A stretch of DNA of 57,361 bases. It comes from an uncultured Actinomycetes bacterium (GTDB taxonomy: Bacteria; Actinomycetota; Actinomycetes; Nanopelagicales; Nanopelagicaceae). The position numbers and the translations under genes were made by a program. Below are positions 9,908 through 18,035 of this stretch, in pieces. Location of the stretch: contig CAIRHO010000015.1 in assembly GCA_903878415.1 (NCBI GenBank), positions 1 through 57,361 of the forward strand, given 5' to 3'. The notes under the pieces are model-generated. The model did no database searches, was not told where the DNA came from, and saw nothing but the letters and a program-made list of their open reading frames with translations. Numbering within the stretch: position 1 is the stretch's first letter; the number at the start of each line of letters is the position of its first letter.

Positions 9908-11152
9908 ATGAAAAAAAACAACAAGGCTCTCGTAGCGCTTGGTGTCGTAACTTTGGCAATGAGCATCGTTGGTTCAACTATGGCTCAATCTGCAACAGTT
10001 ACTTTGACTGTTTCTTCTGACCTACCTCTGCAGGGTGGATCGGCTGATCAAAGCGAATCGACAAACAACGTTATCAAGTTGCTTCTTAAGCAAATGGGCA
10101 ACAAAGCTGGTAAGTATGCAATTAAGTTCAAAGAATATGATGACTCAACCGCAGCTAAAGGTTCATGGGACGATGCACAGTGCGCAGCTAATGCACAAGC
10201 ACACGTTGCTAACAAGACCGAAGTTGCAGTTATGGGTACATATAACTCAGGTTGCGCAAAAATTATTGTTCCAGTACTAAACCAAGATCCAAAGGGTCCA
10301 ATGGTTATGGTTTCAAATGCGAACACAAACCCTGGTCTAACCAAGGCTTGGAATCCAGGCGAACCAACTAAGTACTACCCAACCGGTTTCCGTAACTACT
10401 TCCGTGTTGTAACAACTGATGACTTCCAAGGTTCAGCTGCTGCACAATTCGCTAAGAGCCAAGGCGTGAAGTCAGTTTATGTACTTAACGACACTCAGAC
10501 TTACGGTCAAGGTGTGGCACAAGCTTTCACAACTGAAGCTAACAAAATTGGCTTAACAGTTCTTTCTTCTGGCACAGCTGGCGAAGGTTGGGATGCTAAG
10601 CAACCTAACTACGAAGCTTTGTTCACAAAGATCAAGGCTCTTAACCCAGACATGATCTACATTGGCGGAATCTTCGACCTAAATGGTGGCCAACTTGTTA
10701 AGGACAAAGTAAAAGTTCTTGGCGATAACACCAAAGTTAAGTTGATGGCACCAGATGGATTCACTGGATACCCAGACTTCTTGGCTCTCAAAGAAGCCGA
10801 TGGCGCATACCTATCATTCACAGGTCTATCAATTGACCTATTCCCTAAGAATGGCAAGGCTGCAACATTCCAGAAAGATTATCTAAAGGCATACGGCAAG
10901 GCACCTACAAGCTCATTCTCCGTTTACGGTGGAGCAGCTATGCAGGCAATCCTTGATGCGATTTCACGTTCAAACGGAACTCGCAAAGATGTATTCCAAA
11001 AGATGAAATCTGTAAATATTCCTGCAGCTAAGTCTGTTGTTGGAACTTCAATTCAATTTGATGATGCTGGCGATACTATCTATCACGACATCACCATCCT
11101 TGTAGTGAAGAACAACACAGAAACAACGCTCAAGAAGCTCACAGTTAAGTAG
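9908..11152 (+). CDS. livK: Branched-chain amino-acid-type ABC transporter, substrate-binding protein
   Basis: Binds the solute outside the membrane and delivers it to LivHMGF. The 414 residues begin with a signal peptide (KK, hydrophobic core, cleavage likely after STMA at about 26) and continue as a type I periplasmic binding fold (about 29-410; segments AVMGTYNSGCAK and SVYVLNDTQTYGQG are typical). There is no lipobox cysteine at the cleavage site, unlike most binding proteins of cells without an outer membrane. The gene favours C-ending and AAG codons more than its neighbours, a sign of high expression. AAGGGA lies 10 bases before the ATG. A terminator-like hairpin follows. The ligand could be branched-chain or other amino acids, or urea. 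Confidence 0.93.
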   Translation: MKKNNKALVALGVVTLAMSIVGSTMAQSATVTLTVSSDLPLQGGSADQSESTNNVIKLLLKQMGNKAGKYAIKFKEYDDSTAAKGSWDDAQCAANAQAHVANKTEVAVMGTYNSGCAKIIVPVLNQDPKGPMVMVSNANTNPGLTKAWNPGEPTKYYPTGFRNYFRVVTTDDFQGSAAAQFAKSQGVKSVYVLNDTQTYGQGVAQAFTTEANKIGLTVLSSGTAGEGWDAKQPNYEALFTKIKALNPDMIYIGGIFDLNGGQLVKDKVKVLGDNTKVKLMAPDGFTGYPDFLALKEADGAYLSFTGLSIDLFPKNGKAATFQKDYLKAYGKAPTSSFSVYGGAAMQAILDAISRSNGTRKDVFQKMKSVNIPAAKSVVGTSIQFDDAGDTIYHDITILVVKNNTETTLKKLTVK

Positions 11153-11166
11153 TACTTATTTACAGA

Positions 11167-11218
11167 GTGGGTGGTTTTGGATTATTCCAAAGCCACCCAC
11201 TTATTAAATTTATTTTTT
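11167..11218 (+). terminator. Hairpin plus T-rich tail between livK and livH
   Basis: Stem 11167-11180 pairs with 11187-11200 (14 pairs, one G-T; GTGGGTGG against CCACCCAC at the base), loop attatt, followed by a T-rich run ending TATTTTTT. Looks like an intrinsic terminator placed inside the operon, which would keep livK message in excess over the membrane and ATPase genes. Confidence 0.85.
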
Positions 11219-11263
11219 AAATTATTTGATTAAACATTCGCAATCAAAATAAGGGCGGGTAAA

Positions 11264-12316
11264 TTGAAAGCCACAGTTGAAGCCAAAAAGTTTACCGGCA
11301 CGCGCGGCCAAGTAAGACGTAAAAGAATTGAGTTATCTGGCGCAGCTATTATTGGATTATTGTTAGTTGTTTGGTTAGGCGCAAACTTAATAAAAGCGCC
11401 AACGCAATTTGCGCAAGTCACAGTTCTAGGTCTTCGCAATGGTTTGTTATATGCCTTGATCGCCCTTGGATATACCTTGGTTTATGGAATTATTGAATTG
11501 ATTAATTTTGCCCACGGTGACCTATTTATGTTAGGTGCGCTCTTTTCCTCATACTTCATCACGATTTGGTTCCATCAAGAAAATTCAAATTTAGCTGGCT
11601 GGGTAACTTTCTTGTTAGCCCTGATTGCAGCAATGCTATTCTGCGGCACCATAAATGTTTTAATTGAACGTTTGGCCTATCGAAAATTGCGTCGAGCTCC
11701 GAAACTAGCTCCGCTGATTACGGCGGTCGGTATGTCATTCTTATTACAATTTATCGGCATTAAATGGAACGGTTCAACGCCACGTCAATGGCCAACCGTG
11801 ATTCCACATGGTGAATATGTTTGGTTTGGTGTAATTATTAGCCAAGTAACCATAATTTTGATTTTGGTTGCGGCTCCACTATTGACGCTTCTAACGTTCG
11901 TTGTAAATAAAACTAAGCGCGGCAAAGCAATGCGTGCAACAGCGCAAGATCAAGATGCTGCCCGTCTTATGGGTATCGACGTTAACAAGACCATTTCTTT
12001 CACTTTCGCAATTGGTGGCGCCCTTGCTGGTGCTGCCGGCCTGCTATATCAACAATCGGTAGGTACAACTAACTACAACTTAGGCTTCCAGCTTGGTTTG
12101 ATCGCATTCACTTCTGCAGTTTTGGGTGGAATTGGAAACCTAAATGGCGCGGTTCTTGGTGCGTTGCTAATTGGAGTTGTTCAAGGACTTAATGATGGTC
12201 TACCAATTGCGCTCGGTCAGAGATGGTCCCAAACGGTTGTATTTACAATTTTAATTTTGATTCTTGTATTGAAGCCGGCTGGCTTACTAGGTAAAGCAAC
12301 TACGGAAAAGGTGTGA
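11264..12316 (+). CDS. livH: Branched-chain amino-acid-type ABC transporter permease LivH
   Basis: One of the two membrane subunits of the Liv transporter. The 350-residue protein has a hydrophilic N-terminus of about 25 residues and then eight or more hydrophobic segments, including the family features LRNGLLYALIALGYTLVYGIIELINFAHG (about 65-90; first part of the conserved region) and GGIGNLNGAVLGA (about 289-301). The start is TTG at 11264 behind a weak AAGGGCGGG; no ATG or GTG gives a better fit before the first membrane segment. It overlaps the possible GTG of livM by 4 bases. It is probably transcribed by read-through of the livK terminator. Confidence 0.92.
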   Translation: MKATVEAKKFTGTRGQVRRKRIELSGAAIIGLLLVVWLGANLIKAPTQFAQVTVLGLRNGLLYALIALGYTLVYGIIELINFAHGDLFMLGALFSSYFITIWFHQENSNLAGWVTFLLALIAAMLFCGTINVLIERLAYRKLRRAPKLAPLITAVGMSFLLQFIGIKWNGSTPRQWPTVIPHGEYVWFGVIISQVTIILILVAAPLLTLLTFVVNKTKRGKAMRATAQDQDAARLMGIDVNKTISFTFAIGGALAGAAGLLYQQSVGTTNYNLGFQLGLIAFTSAVLGGIGNLNGAVLGALLIGVVQGLNDGLPIALGQRWSQTVVFTILILILVLKPAGLLGKATTEKV

Positions 12317-12318
12317 AG

Positions 12319-13470
12319 ATGGCTGTTTCCTCACAACGTAAGTGGGCTACTGGATATTTAATCGCAGTAGTACTTCTCTTTATTACCTACCAATTCTTAT
12401 TCCCATGGGATGGCTTGCCAATGGGAATTTATGATTTCCTTCAACTTTGGTTGCCACCTATGGCAGTTAACGAGTCACTTGTTTATGTAATTTGCGCCCT
12501 AGGTTTGAATATCGTGGTTGGTTATGCCGGGTTATTAGATCTTGGATACGTAGCGTTCTGGGCAATTGGCGGATATTGTGCTGGCTGGTTTATGTCGGAG
12601 TTTTTCTACATGGTAAACCTTCACTTCTTTGGTTCGGTCGCTAAGGTTGCGCCTGGAATTCACGTCAATTTCTGGGGCGTATTACTAATTGGTGGCTTAG
12701 TCTGTGCATTCTTTGGAATATTAATCGGTGCGCCAACACTTCGCCTAAAGAGTGATTATCTAGCAATCGTAACATTAGGTTTCGGTGAAATTATTCCGCA
12801 AGTATTCTTCAACGGAGATGACATCGGTGGCTTTAATCTTTCAAATGGAACTAAGGGAATAACTATTCTCGATCCTATTCCAGCAGGTATTAAAAATATT
12901 GGGCCATTTGATTTTGGTTACAAGTTCATTATTTTCGTTTTCTTGGCATTTGTGATGATCTTTATCTCGCTTCGATTGCGAAAGGGTCGACTAGGCCGTG
13001 CGTGGTTAGCTATTCGTGAAGATGAGCTAGCAGCAAGCATGATGGGCGTTCCGCTAATGCAGACCAAATTAGCTGCTTATGCAGTGGGTGCTTTTGCTGG
13101 CGGTCTCGGCGGCGTTGCCTTCGCAACCCACGTAGACGGTGTTTATGCAGAACGATTCAACTTTTCAATCTCTATCTTCTTGCTCGCAATGGTGGTGTTA
13201 GGCGGCATGGGTAACGTCTGGGGTGTCATTCTTGGCGCGCTATTGCTCTCGTGGATTAACTCCACCGGATTGCCTGCATTTGGTCAGACATTCAATAACA
13301 GATTTGGAACTGAAATCAATTTCCCATCATTCACATTCTTACTATTTGGTTTAGTTCTAATTTTGATGATGTTATATAAACGCGAGGGTTTGATTCCAGA
13401 ATCGCGACTTCGTTTAATTCTTCATGAAGGTGACGTAGAAGAAGATTTATCAGCAAAGGAGAGTAAATAA
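12319..13470 (+). CDS. livM: Branched-chain amino-acid-type ABC transporter permease LivM
   Basis: Second membrane subunit of the Liv transporter, 383 residues from ATG 12319 with about ten hydrophobic segments and the family motifs LGLNIVVGYAGLLDLGYVAFWAIG (first half of the core) and TLGFGEIIPQVFFNGDDIGG nearby. A GTG at 12313 would add two residues, but the AAAAGG site ends only 1 base before it, against 7 bases before the ATG, so I prefer 12319. The C-terminus is hydrophilic and acidic (GDVEEDLSAKESK). livG follows after 2 bases. Confidence 0.93.
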   Translation: MAVSSQRKWATGYLIAVVLLFITYQFLFPWDGLPMGIYDFLQLWLPPMAVNESLVYVICALGLNIVVGYAGLLDLGYVAFWAIGGYCAGWFMSEFFYMVNLHFFGSVAKVAPGIHVNFWGVLLIGGLVCAFFGILIGAPTLRLKSDYLAIVTLGFGEIIPQVFFNGDDIGGFNLSNGTKGITILDPIPAGIKNIGPFDFGYKFIIFVFLAFVMIFISLRLRKGRLGRAWLAIREDELAASMMGVPLMQTKLAAYAVGAFAGGLGGVAFATHVDGVYAERFNFSISIFLLAMVVLGGMGNVWGVILGALLLSWINSTGLPAFGQTFNNRFGTEINFPSFTFLLFGLVLILMMLYKREGLIPESRLRLILHEGDVEEDLSAKESK

Positions 13471-13472
13471 TC

Positions 13473-14261
13473 ATGGCGCTCTCACCAGTAAAAGTCTTAC
13501 AAGCCTCAAATATCAGCGTGGCATTTGGCGGTTTGCTAGCCGTCAATGACATCTCTTTTGATGTTCCAGAGAAATCTGTAGTTTCACTAATCGGTCCTAA
13601 CGGTGCCGGCAAAACGACTTTCTTCAATGTCTTAACTGGCCTCTATAAACCATCTGCTGGAACTGTTAACTATGATGGCACCGATACCACTGATCTGCCG
13701 CCACATAAAATTGCTGAACTTGGTATGGCTCGTACATTCCAGAATATTCGACTCTTTGGTTTGATGACTGCCGAGGAGAATTTATTGGTAGCGATGCACT
13801 CCCATTTGAATTCAGGAATTCTCGCCACAATTTTTGGCACACCAAAGCAACGTAAAGAAGAGAAAGAAGCGCTTGATCGTGCTCGCGAAATTCTTGATTT
13901 CGTTGGAATCGGGAAGTGGGCTGGCGAATATGCTCGAAACCTTTCTTACGGTGATCAACGGCGCTTAGAAGTTGCACGAGCACTTGCATTGAATCCTAAA
14001 GTTTTACTTTTGGATGAACCAACTGCAGGAATGAACCCGCAAGAATCTCAAATCTTTATCGATTTCGTTTACAAAGTTCGCGCCGAACGTGACGTCGCGA
14101 TTTTGTTAATTGAACACGACATGAAGGTAGTAATGAGCGTTTCGGAGCGAGTTACAGTGCTAGACCAAGGCGAAAAAATTGCTGAAGGTTCACCAGCTGA
14201 TATCAAATCAAACCAACGTGTTATCGAGGCTTACCTAGGTAAAGCTAAGGGAGGCAAATAA
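13473..14261 (+). CDS. livG: Liv-type ABC transporter ATP-binding protein LivG
   Basis: ATPase subunit of 262 residues. Walker A GPNGAGKTT (about 41-49), Q-loop ARTFQNIRLF, ABC signature LSYGDQRRLEVARAL (C-loop Y instead of G, common in LivG), Walker B VLLLDEPTAG, switch histidine in LLIEHDMKVV. GGAGAG lies before the ATG. The last base of the stop codon is the first of livF, so the two are translationally coupled. Confidence 0.94.
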   Translation: MALSPVKVLQASNISVAFGGLLAVNDISFDVPEKSVVSLIGPNGAGKTTFFNVLTGLYKPSAGTVNYDGTDTTDLPPHKIAELGMARTFQNIRLFGLMTAEENLLVAMHSHLNSGILATIFGTPKQRKEEKEALDRAREILDFVGIGKWAGEYARNLSYGDQRRLEVARALALNPKVLLLDEPTAGMNPQESQIFIDFVYKVRAERDVAILLIEHDMKVVMSVSERVTVLDQGEKIAEGSPADIKSNQRVIEAYLGKAKGGK

Positions 14262-14974
14262 TGTCCGCGCTATTAGAAGTTAAAAATCTTAAAGTCGGCT
14301 ACGGCAAGATCATTGCTGTTAAGGACATTTCAATAACCGTTAATCAAGGTGAAATCGTTACTTTGATCGGCTCTAATGGAGCTGGTAAATCAACAACACT
14401 TCGCACTATTTCCGGACTTTTAAAACCAAAATCTGGCGAAATTCTTTTCGAAGGTAATCGAATTGATGGCAAAGAAGGTCACGAGGTTGTAAAGCTTGGA
14501 ATTTGCCAATCCCCAGAAGGTCGTCGAATATTCCCGCGTATGACCGTTAGCGAGAATTTGGATCTTGGTGCATTCCTTCGTAGTGATAAAGAAGCAATCG
14601 AAGCTGATCGCGAACGGGTATTGAATTTATTTCCAAGACTTCGGGAACGTATTTCGCAACGAGCTGGAACTATGTCGGGTGGCGAACAACAAATGTTGGC
14701 GGTAAGTCGAGCCTTGATGGGTGCACCGAAGCTATTGATGTTAGATGAACCTTCAATGGGTCTAGCCCCAGTGCTCGTTGATATGATTTTTGAAACGATC
14801 ATAAAGATTCGTGAACAAGGAATTACAATTCTTTTGATCGAGCAGAATGCAGCGGCAGCTTTAGATGTTGCCGATCGTGCTTACGTTTTGGAATCTGGCA
14901 CTATCAAGATGAGCGGTAAGGCTTCAGATCTTGCAAAAGATTCTGCAGTAACAAAAGCTTATCTAGGCGGATAA
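14261..14974 (+). CDS. livF: Liv-type ABC transporter ATP-binding protein LivF
   Basis: Second ATPase subunit, 237 residues. Walker A GSNGAGKSTT, signature MSGGEQQMLAVSRAL, Walker B LLMLDEPSMGLAP, switch region LLIEQNAAAA (Q where many have H, normal for LivF). GGAGGC precedes the ATG by 6 bases. It ends the liv operon and converges on the thioesterase gene with a 3-base gap and no visible terminator. Confidence 0.94.
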   Translation: MSALLEVKNLKVGYGKIIAVKDISITVNQGEIVTLIGSNGAGKSTTLRTISGLLKPKSGEILFEGNRIDGKEGHEVVKLGICQSPEGRRIFPRMTVSENLDLGAFLRSDKEAIEADRERVLNLFPRLRERISQRAGTMSGGEQQMLAVSRALMGAPKLLMLDEPSMGLAPVLVDMIFETIIKIREQGITILLIEQNAAAALDVADRAYVLESGTIKMSGKASDLAKDSAVTKAYLGG

Positions 14975-14977
14975 AAC

Positions 14978-15394
14978 TTAACGCTTAGCAAGAATTAGAT
15001 TTGTAATTCTGGCAGTGCAAGTTCGTTCACCTTTATCGTTAGTTATGACGATTTCGTGACAACAAAGCGTTTTGCCTAAAGTTATTGCTGTTGCTACGCC
15101 GGTAACGATCCCCGAAGTGGCTGATTTATGGTGGGTGGCATTAACTTCAATACCAACAATTCGGCGATCTGGTCCAGCATGTAACTGTGCCGCAATCGAA
15201 CCTAAACTTTCAGCTAATACAACACTTGCGCCACCATGCAATAAACCCATTGGTTGGGTGTTGCCTTCAACCGGCATTGTCCCGACCATCCGTTCAGGTG
15301 AAGCTTCAATAACTTCGATACCCATTTTTTCGCCGAGCGCGCCACGTCCTCGGACTTTTAAGAGTTCCATGTAATCATCTTTGCTGAATTCCAT
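14978..15394 (-). CDS. Hotdog-fold thioesterase, PaaI/YdiI-like
   Basis: A 138-residue single-domain acyl-CoA thioesterase-like protein. The segment QPMGLLHGGASVVLAES (about 47-63) is the conserved HGG loop of the PaaI/YdiI group, with the probable catalytic acid in ALAES and the CoA-binding region VNATHHKSA following. The acyl substrate is unknown; phenylacetyl-CoA or 1,4-dihydroxy-2-naphthoyl-CoA are possibilities in the family. Divergent from polA with only 38 bases between the start codons. A TAGAAT box lies 6 bases before the ATG and no ribosome binding site is visible. Confidence 0.85.
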   Translation of the reverse strand: MEFSKDDYMELLKVRGRGALGEKMGIEVIEASPERMVGTMPVEGNTQPMGLLHGGASVVLAESLGSIAAQLHAGPDRRIVGIEVNATHHKSATSGIVTGVATAITLGKTLCCHEIVITNDKGERTCTARITNLILAKR

Positions 15395-15400
15395 GACGTC

Positions 15401-15406
15401 ATTCTA
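15401..15406 (-). promoter_or_regulatory. Candidate -10 box TAGAAT, N6 before the thioesterase ATG
   Basis: Read on the minus strand: TAGAAT, GACGTC, ATG. No Shine-Dalgarno sequence. It is the mirror of the polA box, 13 bases away. Confidence 0.55.
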
Positions 15407-15419
15407 GGCAATAACTCCA

Positions 15420-15425
15420 TAGAAT
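15420..15425 (+). promoter_or_regulatory. Candidate -10 box TAGAAT, N7 before the polA GTG
   Basis: TAGAAT, seven bases (caccgat), GTG. No Shine-Dalgarno sequence. Together with 15401-15406 it forms an inverted repeat ATTCTA-N13-TAGAAT, read here as two back-to-back -10 boxes. Confidence 0.55.
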
Positions 15426-15432
15426 CACCGAT

Positions 15433-18033
15433 GTGAAGCCGCGTCTCTTATTACTAGATGGCCATTCGTTGGCTTATCGAGCCTTTTTTGCGCTACCGGC
15501 TGAGAATTTCACAACTTCTACTGGGCAGCACACTAATGCGGTTTACGGATTTGCTTCAATGTTAATGAATTTAATTCGCGACGAACGACCAACTCATATA
15601 GCAGTTGCCTTTGATGTTTCTCGCAAAACTTTTAGAAGTGAAAAATTTCCAGAATATAAAGCGAATAGATCAGCCACGCCTGATGAATTTAAGTCCCAAT
15701 CTTCATTCCTATATCAATTAGTTGATGCATTTGGGATAAAACGTTTTGAATTAGCAGGATTTGAAGCCGACGATATTTTGGCGACCATATCCACTGCAGC
15801 AAAAACTGAAGGTTTTGAAGTATTGATCTGCACTGGCGATCGAGATAGTTTCCAATTGGTGGATGACGATGTAACTGTTTTATATCCCAAAAAGGGAGTT
15901 ACCGAACTCGCTCGAATGACACCTGCAGCTGTTACTGAAAAATATGGGTTAACACCAACTCAATACCCAGATTTCGCTGCGCTACGCGGCGACCCTAGCG
16001 ATAATTTGCCATCAGTTCCCGGCGTAGGGGAGAAGACGGCAACTAAATGGATTCAGGAGTATGGATCCCTTAGTGAATTACTTGCAAAAGCAGATAAATT
16101 GGCTGGCAAAGTTGGCGAGTCATTGCGAGCGAGTATTGAAAGTGTAAGAACAAATCGCGAACTTACCCAATTACTTCACGATGTTCCGATTGATTTCAAA
16201 GTTGCTAATTTACTTTGGGAAGGACCACACGAAAGCGATATCTCTAAACTATTTGACCACTTGGAGATCCGTACTTTAAAGGAACGCTTGAAAGCAATCG
16301 GAGTTTCAGCAAAGGATGCGCCAGTAAAAAGCGCCACAGTAACCAACATTTCAGTATTGCAGATTTCCAGTAGTGAATTAGAAAAGCTGATTGCAGAAGA
16401 ATCTTTGCCAATTACGATCGCGGCATCTTATGTAGGTAACCAAATTCTGGAATATTCAGTTCATCTATCAAGTGGTAAAACTCTCCATATCCAATCAAAT
16501 GAAATGGGTAAATGGTTTCTAGATCCAAAAATTAAGAAAATAACTCATGGAGCAAAGCCGTTAGTGAGAGACTTCGGTATGCAAGGTTTGATCTTCGATA
16601 CTGAGCTTGCTGGATATTTGGTTAACCCAGGGACTAGATCGCTGGAACTAAGTGATTTGACGCAAAGGTATTTGGGTTTTGCAACTGACTCGCAAGGTGG
16701 CGCCACCGCAGAGACGCTCTTCGATGAATCTAATTTCGAACCTCGCTCTGCGACTTGGATTGCTGAACTAGCTGCAGTTCTAGAAAAGGATATGAAAGCT
16801 CGGGAGTTGTTAAATCTATTTAACGAGATGGAAATTCCAGTTCTAAATTTGCTCGCGCAGATGGAAGCTTTAGGAATAGCGGTAGATGTTAAAAAATTGA
16901 AAGAGCTTGAAACGTTATTGCGAAATGATGTAGAGCGTGAAACAGCAGCAGCTCATAAAGCAGCCGGTAAAGAATTTAACGTCGCATCCCCAAAGCAATT
17001 ACAAGCAGTACTTTTTGAAGATTTAGGGCTACCAAAGACTAAGAAAATTAAAACTGGGTATACGACAGATGCTGACTCTTTAGATTGGCTTTTCACCAAG
17101 ACTGCTCATCCGGTATTACAAAGTTTGCTGAGAATTCGGGAAGCCGGCAAGTTAAAAACCACAATTGAAGGGCTACTTACTGCTACTGGAAAAGATGAGC
17201 GGATCCATACAACTTTTCAACAAACTGTTGCCGCAACCGGGCGTCTCTCCTCAACAGATCCAAATCTTCAGAATATTCCAGTACGTACTGAAGAGGGGCG
17301 AAAGATTAGAGATTGTTTTATTGCACAATCTCCGTTCGTTGATTTGATGACCGCTGATTACAGCCAGATTGAAATGCGAATAATGGCGCATCTTTCGAAA
17401 GATGCGAAATTACTCGAAGCTTTTCATTCGGGCGAAGATTTGCACTCCACGGTGGCATCCGAAGTTTTTGGAGTCCCACGCAATGAAGTAGATGCCGAAA
17501 TGCGCCGGAAAATTAAGGCGATGTCCTATGGACTTGCTTACGGGTTATCATCCTTTGGGCTCGCACAGCAATTAGATCTTTCGCCAACGGATGCTAGTGA
17601 ATTGATGGCGCGCTACTTTGAAAGGTTTGGCGGAATTCAAACTTATTTAAAGAGCGTAGTTGTTGAAGCCCGAGCTAAAGGATATACCGAGACAATTATG
17701 GGACGCCGACGGTACCTACCGGATTTGAATCAAGACAATAGGCAGCAGCGCGAGATTGCCGAGCGGATGGCACTGAATTCTCCGATACAAGGTTCTGCGG
17801 CAGACATTATAAAAATTGCAATGTTAAATGTAGGGAAAGCAATCGCCGAATCTGGAGTGAAATCTAGATTGTTATTGCAAGTACATGACGAATTGATATG
17901 CGAAATCGCGCCAGGCGAATCGGAAGTTATGGAGAAATTAGTTCGCAAAGAGATGGGGAGCGCATATCCGTTAAATGCGCCTTTGGAGGTTAATGTTGGT
18001 TTTGGAAAAACTTGGGATTTAGCCGCGCATTAA
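15433..18033 (+). CDS. polA: DNA polymerase I
   Basis: Repair and Okazaki-fragment polymerase, 866 residues. Order: 5'-3' nuclease (1-290; DGHSLAYRAFFALP, EADDILATI, TGDRDSFQLV, GDPSDNLPSVPGVGEKTA), a degenerate 3'-5' exonuclease domain (about 300-480) and the polymerase domain. The exo I acidic pair (DxE) is absent: the matching strand reads PITIAASYVG, so proofreading is predicted lost, as in other actinobacterial Pol I. Polymerase motif A DYSQIEMR has D642, motif C VHDE has D819, and the O helix has R691, K695 and Y699 where E. coli has F762. Start is GTG at 15433; the ATG two bases earlier runs into a stop. It converges on the MFS gene with 2 bases between. Confidence 0.97.
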   Translation: MKPRLLLLDGHSLAYRAFFALPAENFTTSTGQHTNAVYGFASMLMNLIRDERPTHIAVAFDVSRKTFRSEKFPEYKANRSATPDEFKSQSSFLYQLVDAFGIKRFELAGFEADDILATISTAAKTEGFEVLICTGDRDSFQLVDDDVTVLYPKKGVTELARMTPAAVTEKYGLTPTQYPDFAALRGDPSDNLPSVPGVGEKTATKWIQEYGSLSELLAKADKLAGKVGESLRASIESVRTNRELTQLLHDVPIDFKVANLLWEGPHESDISKLFDHLEIRTLKERLKAIGVSAKDAPVKSATVTNISVLQISSSELEKLIAEESLPITIAASYVGNQILEYSVHLSSGKTLHIQSNEMGKWFLDPKIKKITHGAKPLVRDFGMQGLIFDTELAGYLVNPGTRSLELSDLTQRYLGFATDSQGGATAETLFDESNFEPRSATWIAELAAVLEKDMKARELLNLFNEMEIPVLNLLAQMEALGIAVDVKKLKELETLLRNDVERETAAAHKAAGKEFNVASPKQLQAVLFEDLGLPKTKKIKTGYTTDADSLDWLFTKTAHPVLQSLLRIREAGKLKTTIEGLLTATGKDERIHTTFQQTVAATGRLSSTDPNLQNIPVRTEEGRKIRDCFIAQSPFVDLMTADYSQIEMRIMAHLSKDAKLLEAFHSGEDLHSTVASEVFGVPRNEVDAEMRRKIKAMSYGLAYGLSSFGLAQQLDLSPTDASELMARYFERFGGIQTYLKSVVVEARAKGYTETIMGRRRYLPDLNQDNRQQREIAERMALNSPIQGSAADIIKIAMLNVGKAIAESGVKSRLLLQVHDELICEIAPGESEVMEKLVRKEMGSAYPLNAPLEVNVGFGKTWDLAAH

Positions 18034-18035
18034 AG

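Noticed and set aside
12313-12318. livM starting at GTG 12313
   Set aside because: The AAAAGG site would be only one base away; ATG 12319 has normal spacing.
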